33,137 nt of DNA from NCBI RefSeq assembly GCF_001890925.1, contig NZ_MLCB01000148.1, positions 1 through 33,137 of the forward strand, given 5' to 3'. A program made the position numbers and the translations under genes. Below, piece after piece: positions 1 to 8,337 of this stretch (the stretch's first letter is position 1; the number at the start of each line of letters is the position of its first letter). The stretch is from Planktotalea frisia (GTDB lineage: Bacteria; Pseudomonadota; Alphaproteobacteria; Rhodobacterales; Rhodobacteraceae). The notes under the pieces were generated by a model. It saw nothing but the letters and a program-made list of their open reading frames with translations, was not told where the DNA came from and did not search any database.

Positions 1-53
1 CGATTACATCTTAGCTGAGCCACAAACCTGTCCGAATTAGTAGGACCACTTCA
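1..53 (-). mobile_element. Possible insertion-sequence end (IS3-type) at window edge
   Basis: Read on the minus strand, this segment starts with TGAAGTGGTCC at 53 and continues with a GGACAGG block, a layout I associate with the left ends of IS3-family elements. The A2M reading frame is recognisable only from about 55 onward and meets a TGA at 16-18, so something foreign or rearranged lies to the left. No transposase is in view and no direct repeat can be tested. The identification rests on resemblance only; a frameshift or assembly-edge artefact would look similar. Confidence 0.35.
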
Positions 54-54
54 G

Positions 55-2865
55 TGGTATCAGCTTTACGGGAATTGGGACTGGGAACCGATCACGACGC
101 GCAAACGCGTGGCGAGCGAAATCGTCTCTTTGAACGACGCGCCATTAACCATTAGCGCGCCTGTGGATTGGGGTCGCTACGAGGTGATCGTAGAGCGTTT
201 GGACGGCACCTACATCGCCTCCTCCACAGACTTCTACGCCGGCTGGTACGCGCCTGCGGACACGTCGAACACGCCCGATACGTTGGAACTGTCCCTCGAC
301 AAGCCTGACTACAAAATGGGTAACACAGCGACCTTGCGACTTGTGCTGCGTTTCGCGGGTACAGCGTTGGTCACCGTCATGTCGAACCGCGTGATCCACA
401 TGGAAACGGTGCAGGTCACCGAGGGCGAAAATCTGATCCCATTGACTGTCACTGACGAATGGGGTGCTGGCGCTTATGTCACCGCGAATGTGATCCGTCC
501 GATGGATGTGGCAGCGGGTCAAAACCCCGCGCGCGCATTGGGTTTGTCCTATGCCAAGATTGATCCAGAAGCGAAGCAACTCAGCGTGTCCATTGATGCG
601 CCCGACGCCATTCAGCCGCGTGGCGCGCTTGAAGTTTCGCTGCAAGTGGATGGCATCAAAGCGGGTGAGGTCGCCTACGTGACCCTCGCTGCTGTGGACC
701 TCGGCATCCTCAATCTCACTGCGTTCGATAGTCCCGATCCCTCAGGGCATTACTTTGGTCAGCGGCGGCTTGGTATGGAAATCCGCGACGTCTATGGACG
801 TCTGATTGATGGTATGAATGGCGCGATGGGGCAGGTGCGTTCTGGTGGCGACGCGGCTTCTCGCTTGCGCTTGCCAAGCCCGCCGCCGACGCAAGAATTG
901 GTCGCCTATTTCTCTGGCCCGATTGAGGTGGGCGCAGATGGCAAGGCAACCGCAAGCTTCGATATTCCTGCCTTTAATGGCACGGTGCGCTTGATGGCTG
1001 TTGCTTGGTCGAACACGGGCGTTGGCCAAGCCGAAGCAGATGTTTTGGTCCGCGATCCTGTGGTTGTCACTGCGTCTTTGCCGCGGTTCCTCGCACCCGG
1101 TGATCAATCAAACATGCTCTTGGAAATCGTGCATGCGACAGGTCCAAGTGGACGCATGGGGCTTGATGTTTCTAGCTTGGGAATTGTGCTGGATGCCACG
1201 CTGATCCCTTCGGGCCTGACACTGGAAGATCGCCAAAAACAGACACTAACAGTGCCAATTAGCGCGGCAGTTGTGGGTGATCACACGCTGCGCATCGCGC
1301 TTACGACACCGGATGGCAAGCAACTTGTGCAGACCCTAACCCTGCCCGTGCGCGCGAATGATCCTGAGGTGAGCGAAGTGCGCCAATTGAGCATTGCTGC
1401 TGGGGAAACTTTCACCCTCGATGATTCCGTGTTTGCGGGTTTCAAAGGGGGTACGGGGTCTGCCATTCTCGCCGCTGGTCCATTAGCAAAGCTCAACGCA
1501 CCCGGTCTTTTACAAGCACTTGATCGCTATCCATACGGATGCACAGAGCAAATCACATCTCGAGCCATGCCGCTTCTTTATTTTGATGAAGTTGCGAAAG
1601 CGATGGGTTTTGATGAACGCCAGACCGTGCAGAAACGTGTGGATCAAGCGATTGCGCAGGTTCTCACGCGACAATCCTCTAACGGTGCCTTTGGCCTATG
1701 GCGCCCGGACTCTGGAGAGTTTTGGCTCGATGCTTATGTCAGTGACTTCCTGTCGCGCGCAAAGGCACAAGGGTACGAGGTTCCTGCGCTCGCCTTCCGC
1801 ATCGCGATGGATAATTTGCGCAATCGTATCAATTACGCGCCCGACTTTGATGAGGGCGGTGAAGACGTCGCCTATTCCCTCATGGTGCTCGCCCGCGAAG
1901 GTGCCGCGTCGATGGGCGATCTACGCTACTACGCTGATGTGAAGGCAGAGGCCTTTACGACACCCCTAGCTGCCGCGCAGCTTGCTGCTGCTCTGGCGTC
2001 TTACGGTGATCAAACCCGCGCGGATGCGATGTTCGCACGTGCTGCACGCTTGATGGTCCCGCGCATGGGCGACGAGGCACGCGTGTGGCGTTCTGACTTT
2101 GGTAGCAACTTGCGCGATGCGGCTGGGCTGTTGACCCTTGCGGTTGAAGCGGGCAGCGCGACGGTGAACACGTCTGTGCTGTCCGAGCGTATCGCGCGCG
2201 CCGGACGTTCGCTTTCCACGCAAGAGGCGTCATGGGCTTTGCTTGCCGCGCACGCGTTGGTGGAGAATCCTAGCGCTTCGGGGCTCTTGGTGAATGGTGA
2301 AGTCAGCGCTGGCCCGCTGATCCGTCGCTTCAAAAGCGGTGCGTCATCTTTGGCAATCGCAAACACGTCGAACAACACGATGGATATCACGCTTAGCACT
2401 TTTGGGGTTCCGGAAATCGCCCCTGACGAAGGCGGTTACGGCTACAAGATTACGCGTGAGTACTTCACGATGGATGGTGCACCTGTCACTGATCTGACAT
2501 TGCAAACAGGGGATCGCCTCGTCACTGTGCTTACGGTCATTCCCTTCGAGGAGGGTGCCTCGCGTTTGATGATCAACGATCCGCTGCCTGCGGGGCTGGA
2601 AATCGACAATCCCAACTTAATTCGTGGTGGCGATATTCGTGCGCTTGAATGGCTCAAACCTGCGAACGCACAGCACTCTGAATTCCGCGCGGATCGCTTT
2701 CTTGCTGCTGTTGATGCAAGCGGCGTAAAACCCTTGCGGCTCGCCTGCATTGTGCGCGCTGTGTCGCCGGGTGTTTACCATCATCCCGCCGCCTCTGTTG
2801 AGCACATGTACCGTCCGCAATACCGTGCGCGCAGTGATACGGGCCAGTTGGTTGTGAGCGAGTAA
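55..2865 (+). CDS. Alpha-2-macroglobulin family protein, 5'-truncated
   Basis: This is the C-terminal part of a bacterial alpha-2-macroglobulin (YfhM-like), a periplasmic protease-trapping lipoprotein. Full-length relatives are about 1,600-1,800 aa; only about 940 aa are here, so the N-terminus, lipobox and first macroglobulin domains are missing. The thioester motif CTEQ is intact (codon 1540-1542 is the Cys), followed by the alpha-helical thioester domain and a C-terminal receptor-like domain. A GTG at 109 opens the longest simple ORF, but family-like sequence (WYQLYGNWDWEP) is in frame from 55, so 109 is not a genuine start. An in-frame TGA lies at 16-18. The gene is followed after 3 nt by pbpC, the usual partner: A2M is thought to protect the periplasm when PBP1C repairs breached wall. 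If the left edge is an insertion, this copy is a pseudogene. Confidence 0.88.
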   Translation, partial: WYQLYGNWDWEPITTRKRVASEIVSLNDAPLTISAPVDWGRYEVIVERLDGTYIASSTDFYAGWYAPADTSNTPDTLELSLDKPDYKMGNTATLRLVLRFAGTALVTVMSNRVIHMETVQVTEGENLIPLTVTDEWGAGAYVTANVIRPMDVAAGQNPARALGLSYAKIDPEAKQLSVSIDAPDAIQPRGALEVSLQVDGIKAGEVAYVTLAAVDLGILNLTAFDSPDPSGHYFGQRRLGMEIRDVYGRLIDGMNGAMGQVRSGGDAASRLRLPSPPPTQELVAYFSGPIEVGADGKATASFDIPAFNGTVRLMAVAWSNTGVGQAEADVLVRDPVVVTASLPRFLAPGDQSNMLLEIVHATGPSGRMGLDVSSLGIVLDATLIPSGLTLEDRQKQTLTVPISAAVVGDHTLRIALTTPDGKQLVQTLTLPVRANDPEVSEVRQLSIAAGETFTLDDSVFAGFKGGTGSAILAAGPLAKLNAPGLLQALDRYPYGCTEQITSRAMPLLYFDEVAKAMGFDERQTVQKRVDQAIAQVLTRQSSNGAFGLWRPDSGEFWLDAYVSDFLSRAKAQGYEVPALAFRIAMDNLRNRINYAPDFDEGGEDVAYSLMVLAREGAASMGDLRYYADVKAEAFTTPLAAAQLAAALASYGDQTRADAMFARAARLMVPRMGDEARVWRSDFGSNLRDAAGLLTLAVEAGSATVNTSVLSERIARAGRSLSTQEASWALLAAHALVENPSASGLLVNGEVSAGPLIRRFKSGASSLAIANTSNNTMDITLSTFGVPEIAPDEGGYGYKITREYFTMDGAPVTDLTLQTGDRLVTVLTVIPFEEGASRLMINDPLPAGLEIDNPNLIRGGDIRALEWLKPANAQHSEFRADRFLAAVDASGVKPLRLACIVRAVSPGVYHHPAASVEHMYRPQYRARSDTGQLVVSE

Positions 2866-2868
2866 GCG

Positions 2869-4902
2869 ATGCGCTTTTTCGCTTTCGTTTTTGCGCTGTT
2901 TTTTGTGGCGCTGGGGCGCGATGCGCTTGACGATTGGGTTGCACGTACGGACTTGCCGAGTGTTCTACCTGAAATTTCGGTCGAAGTGCGGGATCGCGAT
3001 GATATTCTCTTGCGCGCCTACACCGTTGAGGATGGTCGTTGGCGTCTAGGTGTTGGCGTGGACCGAGTGGATCAACGCTACCTCGATATGCTGATCGCTT
3101 ATGAGGACAAACGCTTTTTTGAGCATCAAGGCGTTGATCCTTTGGCAATGTTACGCGCGGCAAAGCAGGCTCTAATACAGGGTAAAGTGGTTTCTGGCGC
3201 GTCTACATTGACCATGCAGGTCGCGCGTTTGTTGGAGCAAAGCGGCACGGGTGCGTGGCACGGCAAGCTGCGCCAAATACGTGTAGCTTTGCGGCTAGAG
3301 CAAGTCTTGAACAAGGACGAGATCTTGCAGCTTTATCTCACGCTCGCGCCGTTTGGAGGTAATATTGAAGGGGTGCGGGCTGCTTCTTTGAGTTACTTTG
3401 GGAAAGAACCGAGGCGTCTAACTGCTGCGCAAGCCGCGCTTTTGGTAGCGCTGCCCCAAGCCCCTGAAGCGCGTCGTCCTGATGTCGACTTGAAGGCTGC
3501 AAATAAAGCGCGCCAAGTGTTGCTGGATCGGCTTATCGATACTCAAACGGTCAGCGTAGAAGAGGCACAATCAGCGCATTTAGAGCCTGTTTTAGCAAAG
3601 CGTTTTCGCTTTCCTGCTTATGCGCCGCATCTTTCAGATCGCGCACGAAGCGAAGACCCAGAGCGTGCTATTCACCGTCTTACTTTACAAGCAGAGCTAC
3701 AAAAGCAGGCGGAGAAACTCGTGGCGTCTAGCCTGCGAGGGCAGGCGGAACATGTCTCTATTGCGATGGTTTTGGCGGATCACACGAGCGGTGAAATCAT
3801 TGCACATGTGGGCTCAGGCGGGTTTTCCGACAAAGATGCCCGGCAAGGGTTTATCGATATGACTCGTGCGCTGCGGTCACCCGGATCAACGCTGAAACCG
3901 CTGGTCTATGGCTTGGCTTTTGATCAAGATCTCGCGCATCCAAGCACGTTGATCAACGATCGACCTGTTGCTTTCGGAAACTATGCGCCACAGAATTTTG
4001 ACGGCACGTTTCGTGGCGAACTGCGCGTGGATGAAGCGTTGCGTTTGTCGCTCAATATTCCGGTGGTTTTGCTAACCGAAGAGCTTGGCCCTGCGCGTCT
4101 GATGAATGCCCTTAAAAAGGCAGGAGTTACGGCGAAACTTCCAAGCGGGAACGCGGGATTGGCGGTCGCTTTGGGTGGTGTCGGGACATCCCTTGAAGGG
4201 TTGGTGCAGCTCTATGCGGGTCTCGCACAAGGTGGTCAAAAACAGACCCTAAATTGGCGAAAAGGCTCGATTGAAGAGAGTGAAGGGAACTTCGTTTCGC
4301 GTGCGTCTGCATGGCAGGTGTCGCACATCCTAGCGGGTCTCGCGCCGCCTAGGGGTGCAGCAAACATGCGGCTCGCATACAAGACTGGCACATCCTACGG
4401 GCACCGGGATGCGTGGGCGATTGGGTTTGATGGGCGCTATGTTGCGGGTGTTTGGATTGGTCGTCCAGATGGTACGCCTGTGCCGGGCGCATTTGGCGGT
4501 GAACTTGCCGCGCCGATTTTGTTCGAGCTTGTTGGTTTAGTGTCACAACAGGCGGTTCCATTCCCGCCGCCACCGCCCGAAACGCTTTTGTTAGAGACTG
4601 CTGAATTGCCGCACCCGTTGCGCCGTTTCAAAGGACGTCGCGCGATTTTTGAAGTGCCGCCAGATGCGCCAAAGATGGCGTTTCCACCCGATGGCGCACG
4701 ATTGGCGCGTACAGGGGTTGGCGTCAGTGTGAAAGTGAGGGACGGACGCGCACCTTTTACTTGGCTGGCCAATGGGGCACCGATTTTGACAGGTGTGCAT
4801 ACACGAGAAGCGCAACTGCCGTTGATGGAGGAAGGGTTCGTGCAATTGTCCGTTATCGACAAAGACGGCCGCGCTGCGCGCGCGACCATTCGGTTGGATT
4901 AG
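2869..4902 (+). CDS. pbpC: Penicillin-binding protein 1C
   Basis: This is a bifunctional class A PBP of 677 aa that polymerises and crosslinks peptidoglycan at the outer face of the inner membrane. An N-terminal hydrophobic anchor (residues 1-16) precedes the GT51 glycosyltransferase domain, with the catalytic Glu in YEDKRFFEHQG (E79) and the GASTLTMQ motif near 110. The transpeptidase domain has SxxK as STLK (S340/K343), SxN as SLN (394-396) and KTGTS (505-509). A C-terminal BiPBP-type beta domain covers about 590-677. Length and domain order are normal for PBP1C. The ATG is 3 nt after the A2M stop, so the two are cotranscribed. All catalytic residues are intact even though the upstream partner looks truncated. 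Confidence 0.95.
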   Translation: MRFFAFVFALFFVALGRDALDDWVARTDLPSVLPEISVEVRDRDDILLRAYTVEDGRWRLGVGVDRVDQRYLDMLIAYEDKRFFEHQGVDPLAMLRAAKQALIQGKVVSGASTLTMQVARLLEQSGTGAWHGKLRQIRVALRLEQVLNKDEILQLYLTLAPFGGNIEGVRAASLSYFGKEPRRLTAAQAALLVALPQAPEARRPDVDLKAANKARQVLLDRLIDTQTVSVEEAQSAHLEPVLAKRFRFPAYAPHLSDRARSEDPERAIHRLTLQAELQKQAEKLVASSLRGQAEHVSIAMVLADHTSGEIIAHVGSGGFSDKDARQGFIDMTRALRSPGSTLKPLVYGLAFDQDLAHPSTLINDRPVAFGNYAPQNFDGTFRGELRVDEALRLSLNIPVVLLTEELGPARLMNALKKAGVTAKLPSGNAGLAVALGGVGTSLEGLVQLYAGLAQGGQKQTLNWRKGSIEESEGNFVSRASAWQVSHILAGLAPPRGAANMRLAYKTGTSYGHRDAWAIGFDGRYVAGVWIGRPDGTPVPGAFGGELAAPILFELVGLVSQQAVPFPPPPPETLLLETAELPHPLRRFKGRRAIFEVPPDAPKMAFPPDGARLARTGVGVSVKVRDGRAPFTWLANGAPILTGVHTREAQLPLMEEGFVQLSVIDKDGRAARATIRLD

Positions 4903-4905
4903 GTT

Positions 4906-4953
4906 CAAGAGCCTTTGCAAAGGCTCTTGCCAGATCTTTTTGCAAAAAGATCT
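4906..4953. terminator. Double-palindrome bidirectional terminator
   Basis: Two perfect inverted repeats sit back to back between convergent genes. The first (4906-4929) has 12-bp arms CAAGAGCCTTTG and its complement. The second (4932-4953) has 11-bp arms AGATCTTTTTG and its complement, with T and A runs on both strands. It lies just after pbpC and just before the thiolase stop codon, so it can end transcription from both sides. Confidence 0.7.
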
Positions 4954-4961
4954 TTCCCTGC

Positions 4962-6140
4962 TCAGAGCGTTTCAATTGCCAAAGCGATGCCTTGGCCACC
5001 GCCAATGCACATCGTGATAAGCGCACGTTTGCCACCGATACGCTCAAGCTCGTAAAGTGCTTTGAGCGTGATGATCGCACCTGTCGCACCAACCGGATGA
5101 CCGAGCGCAATCGCACCGCCATTCGGGTTCACTCTCGCAGGATCAAGGCCAAGACCTTTGTTGACAGCAAGCGCTTGCGCGGCAAAAGCTTCGTTACTTT
5201 CAACCACATCAAAGTCCGATGCTTTGAGGCCCGTGCGTGCAAATAAGTTCTCGACCGCAGGCACCGGTCCGATCCCCATCACCTCAGGACGCACGCCGGC
5301 ATGGGCATACCCCAAGATACGTGCACGCGGTTTCAATCCAGCCTTCTTAGCGGCAGAAGCAGTCGCAAGCACCATCGCAGCAGCGCCATCGTTGATGCCA
5401 GACGCGTTGCCAGCCGTCACTGTGCCATCTTTTTGAAAGACCGTGCGTAACCCGGAAAGCGCCTCTTCAGAGGTCGCCTTAGGATGTTCATCAACCATGA
5501 AATCCACCATATCGCGTTTCACTTTGACGGGAACAGGTGTGATCTGGCTATCGAAGTAACCATTCGCAATTGCATGGGCTGCACGCGTTTGGCTCGCCAT
5601 GGCGAAAGCATCCTGCGCAGCGCGTGTGATATCGTGCTCAGCCGCAACGTTTTCAGCGGTGACGCCCATGTGACCCGTCCCGAAAGGGCAATTCAAAGCG
5701 CCAAGCATCATGTCGAGCGTGCGTATATCACCCATTTTCGCACCCCAGCGCTGATCAGGGATGATAAATGGTGACCGCGACATGCTTTCAGCACCCCCTG
5801 CCAGCGCGAAGTCTGCATCACCAAGCATCAAAGATTGAACCGCAGAGACAATCGCCTGCGCGCCCGAACCACAAAGGCGGTTCACGTTCATCGCGGGGGT
5901 CGTATCGGGAATGCCCGCTTCAATCGCAGCCACGCGAGACAGATACATATCGCGCGGTTCTGTGTTGATCACATGACCGAAGACCACATTGCCGATTTGA
6001 GCACCCTCGACGCCTGAGCGCTCTAGCGCCGCTTTGCTGGCGATGGTTGCCAATTCGATTGGTGGGGTGTTTGCGAGCGCCCCGCCAAAGGTGCCAATAG
6101 CTGTGCGTGCGCCGTCTAGGATGACGATTTCGTCGGACAT
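4962..6140 (-). CDS. Acetyl-CoA acetyltransferase (thiolase)
   Basis: This is a thiolase of 392 aa that condenses or cleaves acyl-CoA (acetoacetyl-CoA from two acetyl-CoA, or the last step of beta-oxidation). The nucleophilic Cys is in NRLCGSGAQ (C90), the general-base His in ALGHPVGATGA (H348) and the second Cys in MCIGGGQG (C378). Length matches PhaA/AtoB-type thiolases. The start at 6140 (MSDEIVILDG) is preferred over an in-frame start 33 nt upstream because GGGAG lies 6 nt before it and thiolases begin close to this motif. It stands alone, without phaB or a fatty-acid operon beside it, so substrate length cannot be decided from context. Confidence 0.93.
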   Translation of the reverse strand: MSDEIVILDGARTAIGTFGGALANTPPIELATIASKAALERSGVEGAQIGNVVFGHVINTEPRDMYLSRVAAIEAGIPDTTPAMNVNRLCGSGAQAIVSAVQSLMLGDADFALAGGAESMSRSPFIIPDQRWGAKMGDIRTLDMMLGALNCPFGTGHMGVTAENVAAEHDITRAAQDAFAMASQTRAAHAIANGYFDSQITPVPVKVKRDMVDFMVDEHPKATSEEALSGLRTVFQKDGTVTAGNASGINDGAAAMVLATASAAKKAGLKPRARILGYAHAGVRPEVMGIGPVPAVENLFARTGLKASDFDVVESNEAFAAQALAVNKGLGLDPARVNPNGGAIALGHPVGATGAIITLKALYELERIGGKRALITMCIGGGQGIALAIETL

Positions 6141-6259
6141 GTGTGTTCTCCCAATTCTTGAATTTGTGAGCACTATGGGCGCGCAAGACGCGTTTGTCAG
6201 CCCGGACGAAACGTCAAAGAGACTTGTGACATAAGTGCTGGCGTGTTTTCTCTTTTGCT

Positions 6260-7673
6260 ATGACATTGCATCCGAACCCAACCGCACAAACACCAGCCGA
6301 ACAAAAGCTACTTGCGGAATGCGCAGGCCCTGCTCGGATTATGTTCGGGGAAGGATGCGTGCCTGAAAAGGAAAGTGACGACAACCTTATCAGAGCATCG
6401 TTCTTGCGGGACCTTTTGCTCTCTGAGGCTGGATTAGGGGCCAAGGGACTTCGGATCAGGGGGGCATGGATTTCTGGAAAGCTGGACCTGCAAGGCGCGC
6501 GTTTGAGCTGCGATTTGTCCTTCACGCAGTGTCATTTTACGGATGTGCTTGAGCTGGTGAATGCGCGTATGCGCGGGTTGATCTTTTCGGGCTGCGAACT
6601 GCCCGGACTTTCAGCGGACAATGTCGTGCTGGATGGCGCATTATTTATACGTGCAGGCACGCGCATGAGTGGCGAGATGAGCCTGTCCGGCGCGCATATC
6701 AATGGAGATGTGCAGCTTGTCGATTGCAGCATCCTTTCGCAAACTCAAGATGCGATTTTTGCGCCTTCCATGACGGTCGAAGGTTCGCTTTATTTGGGGA
6801 ATTACCCTTATTCAGGCGAGGTCACATCGCTGACTTGCAAAGGTGCGTTGTTCTTCCTTTCGCTCGCAACGAAGCACGATGTGTTCGTGACCAACGTGGC
6901 AACGTCCGTGCAAGATGAATTTGGCGCGGGCGGCATTTTTCAAGCGACAGAAGAGCATGGTCGCGATATTGCGTTGTCTTTTGCGCGCGCGCGGATTGAG
7001 GGGCTTTTGTTCTTCAAAGACAATCAGATTGGACGCGGTATTGTGAACCTCTCGGGTGCGCGCTGTGCGCGTTTGCGTGATGAACCAGAAGGGCCGGGTG
7101 CAAGCTATCCGATCCGTTTGGAGGGGCTGACCTACGAAGGTTTCTCGCAGCACACAGATACGTCTGTTCAGAACCGCCTTGCTTGGTTAGAGCGGCGACC
7201 TGAAGAAATGGGGTTCACGGCGCAAACCTACGAACAACTCGCCCGCGTTCTGATGCAAAACGGTCAACGTGCCGATGCGCGCAGTGTTCTTTGCGGCAGC
7301 GCTGATCATTGGTCTTGGCACGTTCTTTGATCAAACTTGGCGTGCTGGCGACATGACGCCCAATGCGGCCCCTATTTTGATCTCTGCGGATTGGATTGCT
7401 GCGACGCAAACCCATGCGGAGAACCCAGCTGCATTCTGGTCCGGTAGCACGGAAGCTGGCAAGGATTGGGAGACGTTCAATGGTTACGCATACGCCGCTG
7501 ATCTGGTCATCCCGATTGTGTCTTTGGGGCAGGAAACGGCATGGGCACCGTCCACGTCACGTAGCCCTTTAGGACGCGTTGGCTGGTGGTTGCGTTGGTT
7601 CGCAAAAGCGCTTGGATGGATTATCACAGCGCTTGGTGCGGCGGCGGTGACTGGGGCTGTCAGGCAGGACTAA
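6260..7673 (+). pseudogene. Frameshifted remnant of a 'membrane-associated oxidoreductase' family protein
   Basis: Two reading frames together resemble one protein family commonly annotated 'membrane-associated oxidoreductase'. Frame one (6260-7330) gives the N-terminal DDNLIRASFLRDLLL and KGLRIRGAWISG stretch followed by pentapeptide-like GAxIxGDL/LxGC repeats. Frame two (from about 7269 to 7673) gives the C-terminal transmembrane part with PNAAPILISADW and IVSLGQETAW, ending in a second hydrophobic helix and VTGAVRQD. The roughly 50-60 residues that normally join them, a basic segment before the first membrane helix, are missing, and the frame changes at about 7280. A deletion not divisible by three fits. 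The name is historical; no catalytic role is shown. The 3' end overlaps the XRE gene stop by 4 nt, tail to tail. A GTG at 7269 could permit re-initiation, so residual expression of the tail cannot be excluded. Confidence 0.75.
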
Positions 7674-8242
7674 TAGTGCGGCGGGGTGACGGCCCAAAAG
7701 ATCACCGTCTCTTCATCAGTCGGGTTGGCGTAACGATGCGGCTTGGTCGATGAAAATTGGAATGCGTCTCCAGCGCCAAGACGCATGACTTGGTCCTCAA
7801 CGGTAAGTTCCAAGACACCCGAAACGACAAAACCACCTTCTTCGCCCTTATGCGCGTAATTCGCATCGCCAGAGTTTGCATGGGGCGCAAAAGTCGTCAG
7901 GATCATCTCTAAAGTGCCAGACAGGTTCGGGCTGAGCAATTCATCATGCACCCCTGAATCAAAGCGCAAAGCGCGGCGTTTATTGGCGCGCACAATGATG
8001 TCAGTCTCTGGGTTATCTGCATCGCTTGGGTCGGGGAAAAACCAGTTGATACCAACGCCAAGCGCTGCACCAATCGTGTTGAGGGCACGTACGGACGGAT
8101 CGGCGTCTTGCCTCTCAAGCTGGCTTAGATACCCAACAGACAGTCCTGTTTCAGCGCCGAGCTGCGCGAGCGTAAGCCCTTTCGTCTTTCTGAGTTCCCG
8201 CATTCGGGTTCCGATGATTGGCTGGGTCGCGCGCGCATTCAT
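7670..8242 (-). CDS. XRE-family regulator with C-terminal cupin domain
   Basis: This 190-aa transcription factor has an N-terminal lambda-repressor-type HTH (residues 12-66; LAQLGAETGLSVGYLSQLER is the typical helix pair) and a C-terminal small-molecule-binding cupin barrel (about 100-185, with HKGEEGGFVVSGVLEL and the GDAFQFSSTKPHRYANP turn). Relatives (PuuR-like) sense small amines, amino acids or similar ligands. It is divergent from the MFS transporter at 8338 with a near-palindrome between them, so it probably controls that transporter. Start 8242 is preceded by GGAG at somewhat long spacing (about 13 nt). Ligand unknown. Confidence 0.92.
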   Translation of the reverse strand: MNARATQPIIGTRMRELRKTKGLTLAQLGAETGLSVGYLSQLERQDADPSVRALNTIGAALGVGINWFFPDPSDADNPETDIIVRANKRRALRFDSGVHDELLSPNLSGTLEMILTTFAPHANSGDANYAHKGEEGGFVVSGVLELTVEDQVMRLGAGDAFQFSSTKPHRYANPTDEETVIFWAVTPPHY

Positions 8243-8284
8243 CTTAACTGTGACTCCAAATTTATGATGAGAAGTGATATGAGT

Positions 8285-8299
8285 ATCTTAAATTCAGAT
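8285..8299. promoter_or_regulatory. Candidate operator of the XRE-cupin regulator
   Basis: The near-palindrome ATCTTAA-A-TTCAGAT (12 of 15 positions symmetric) lies in the 95-nt gap between the divergent regulator and transporter genes, about 40 nt from each start. Position and symmetry suit an XRE dimer site. It is AT-rich against its surroundings. Binding is inferred, not shown. Confidence 0.45.
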
Positions 8300-8337
8300 T
8301 AAATGGCTGATGCAAAGCAGTCAAACAAGGATCGCAT

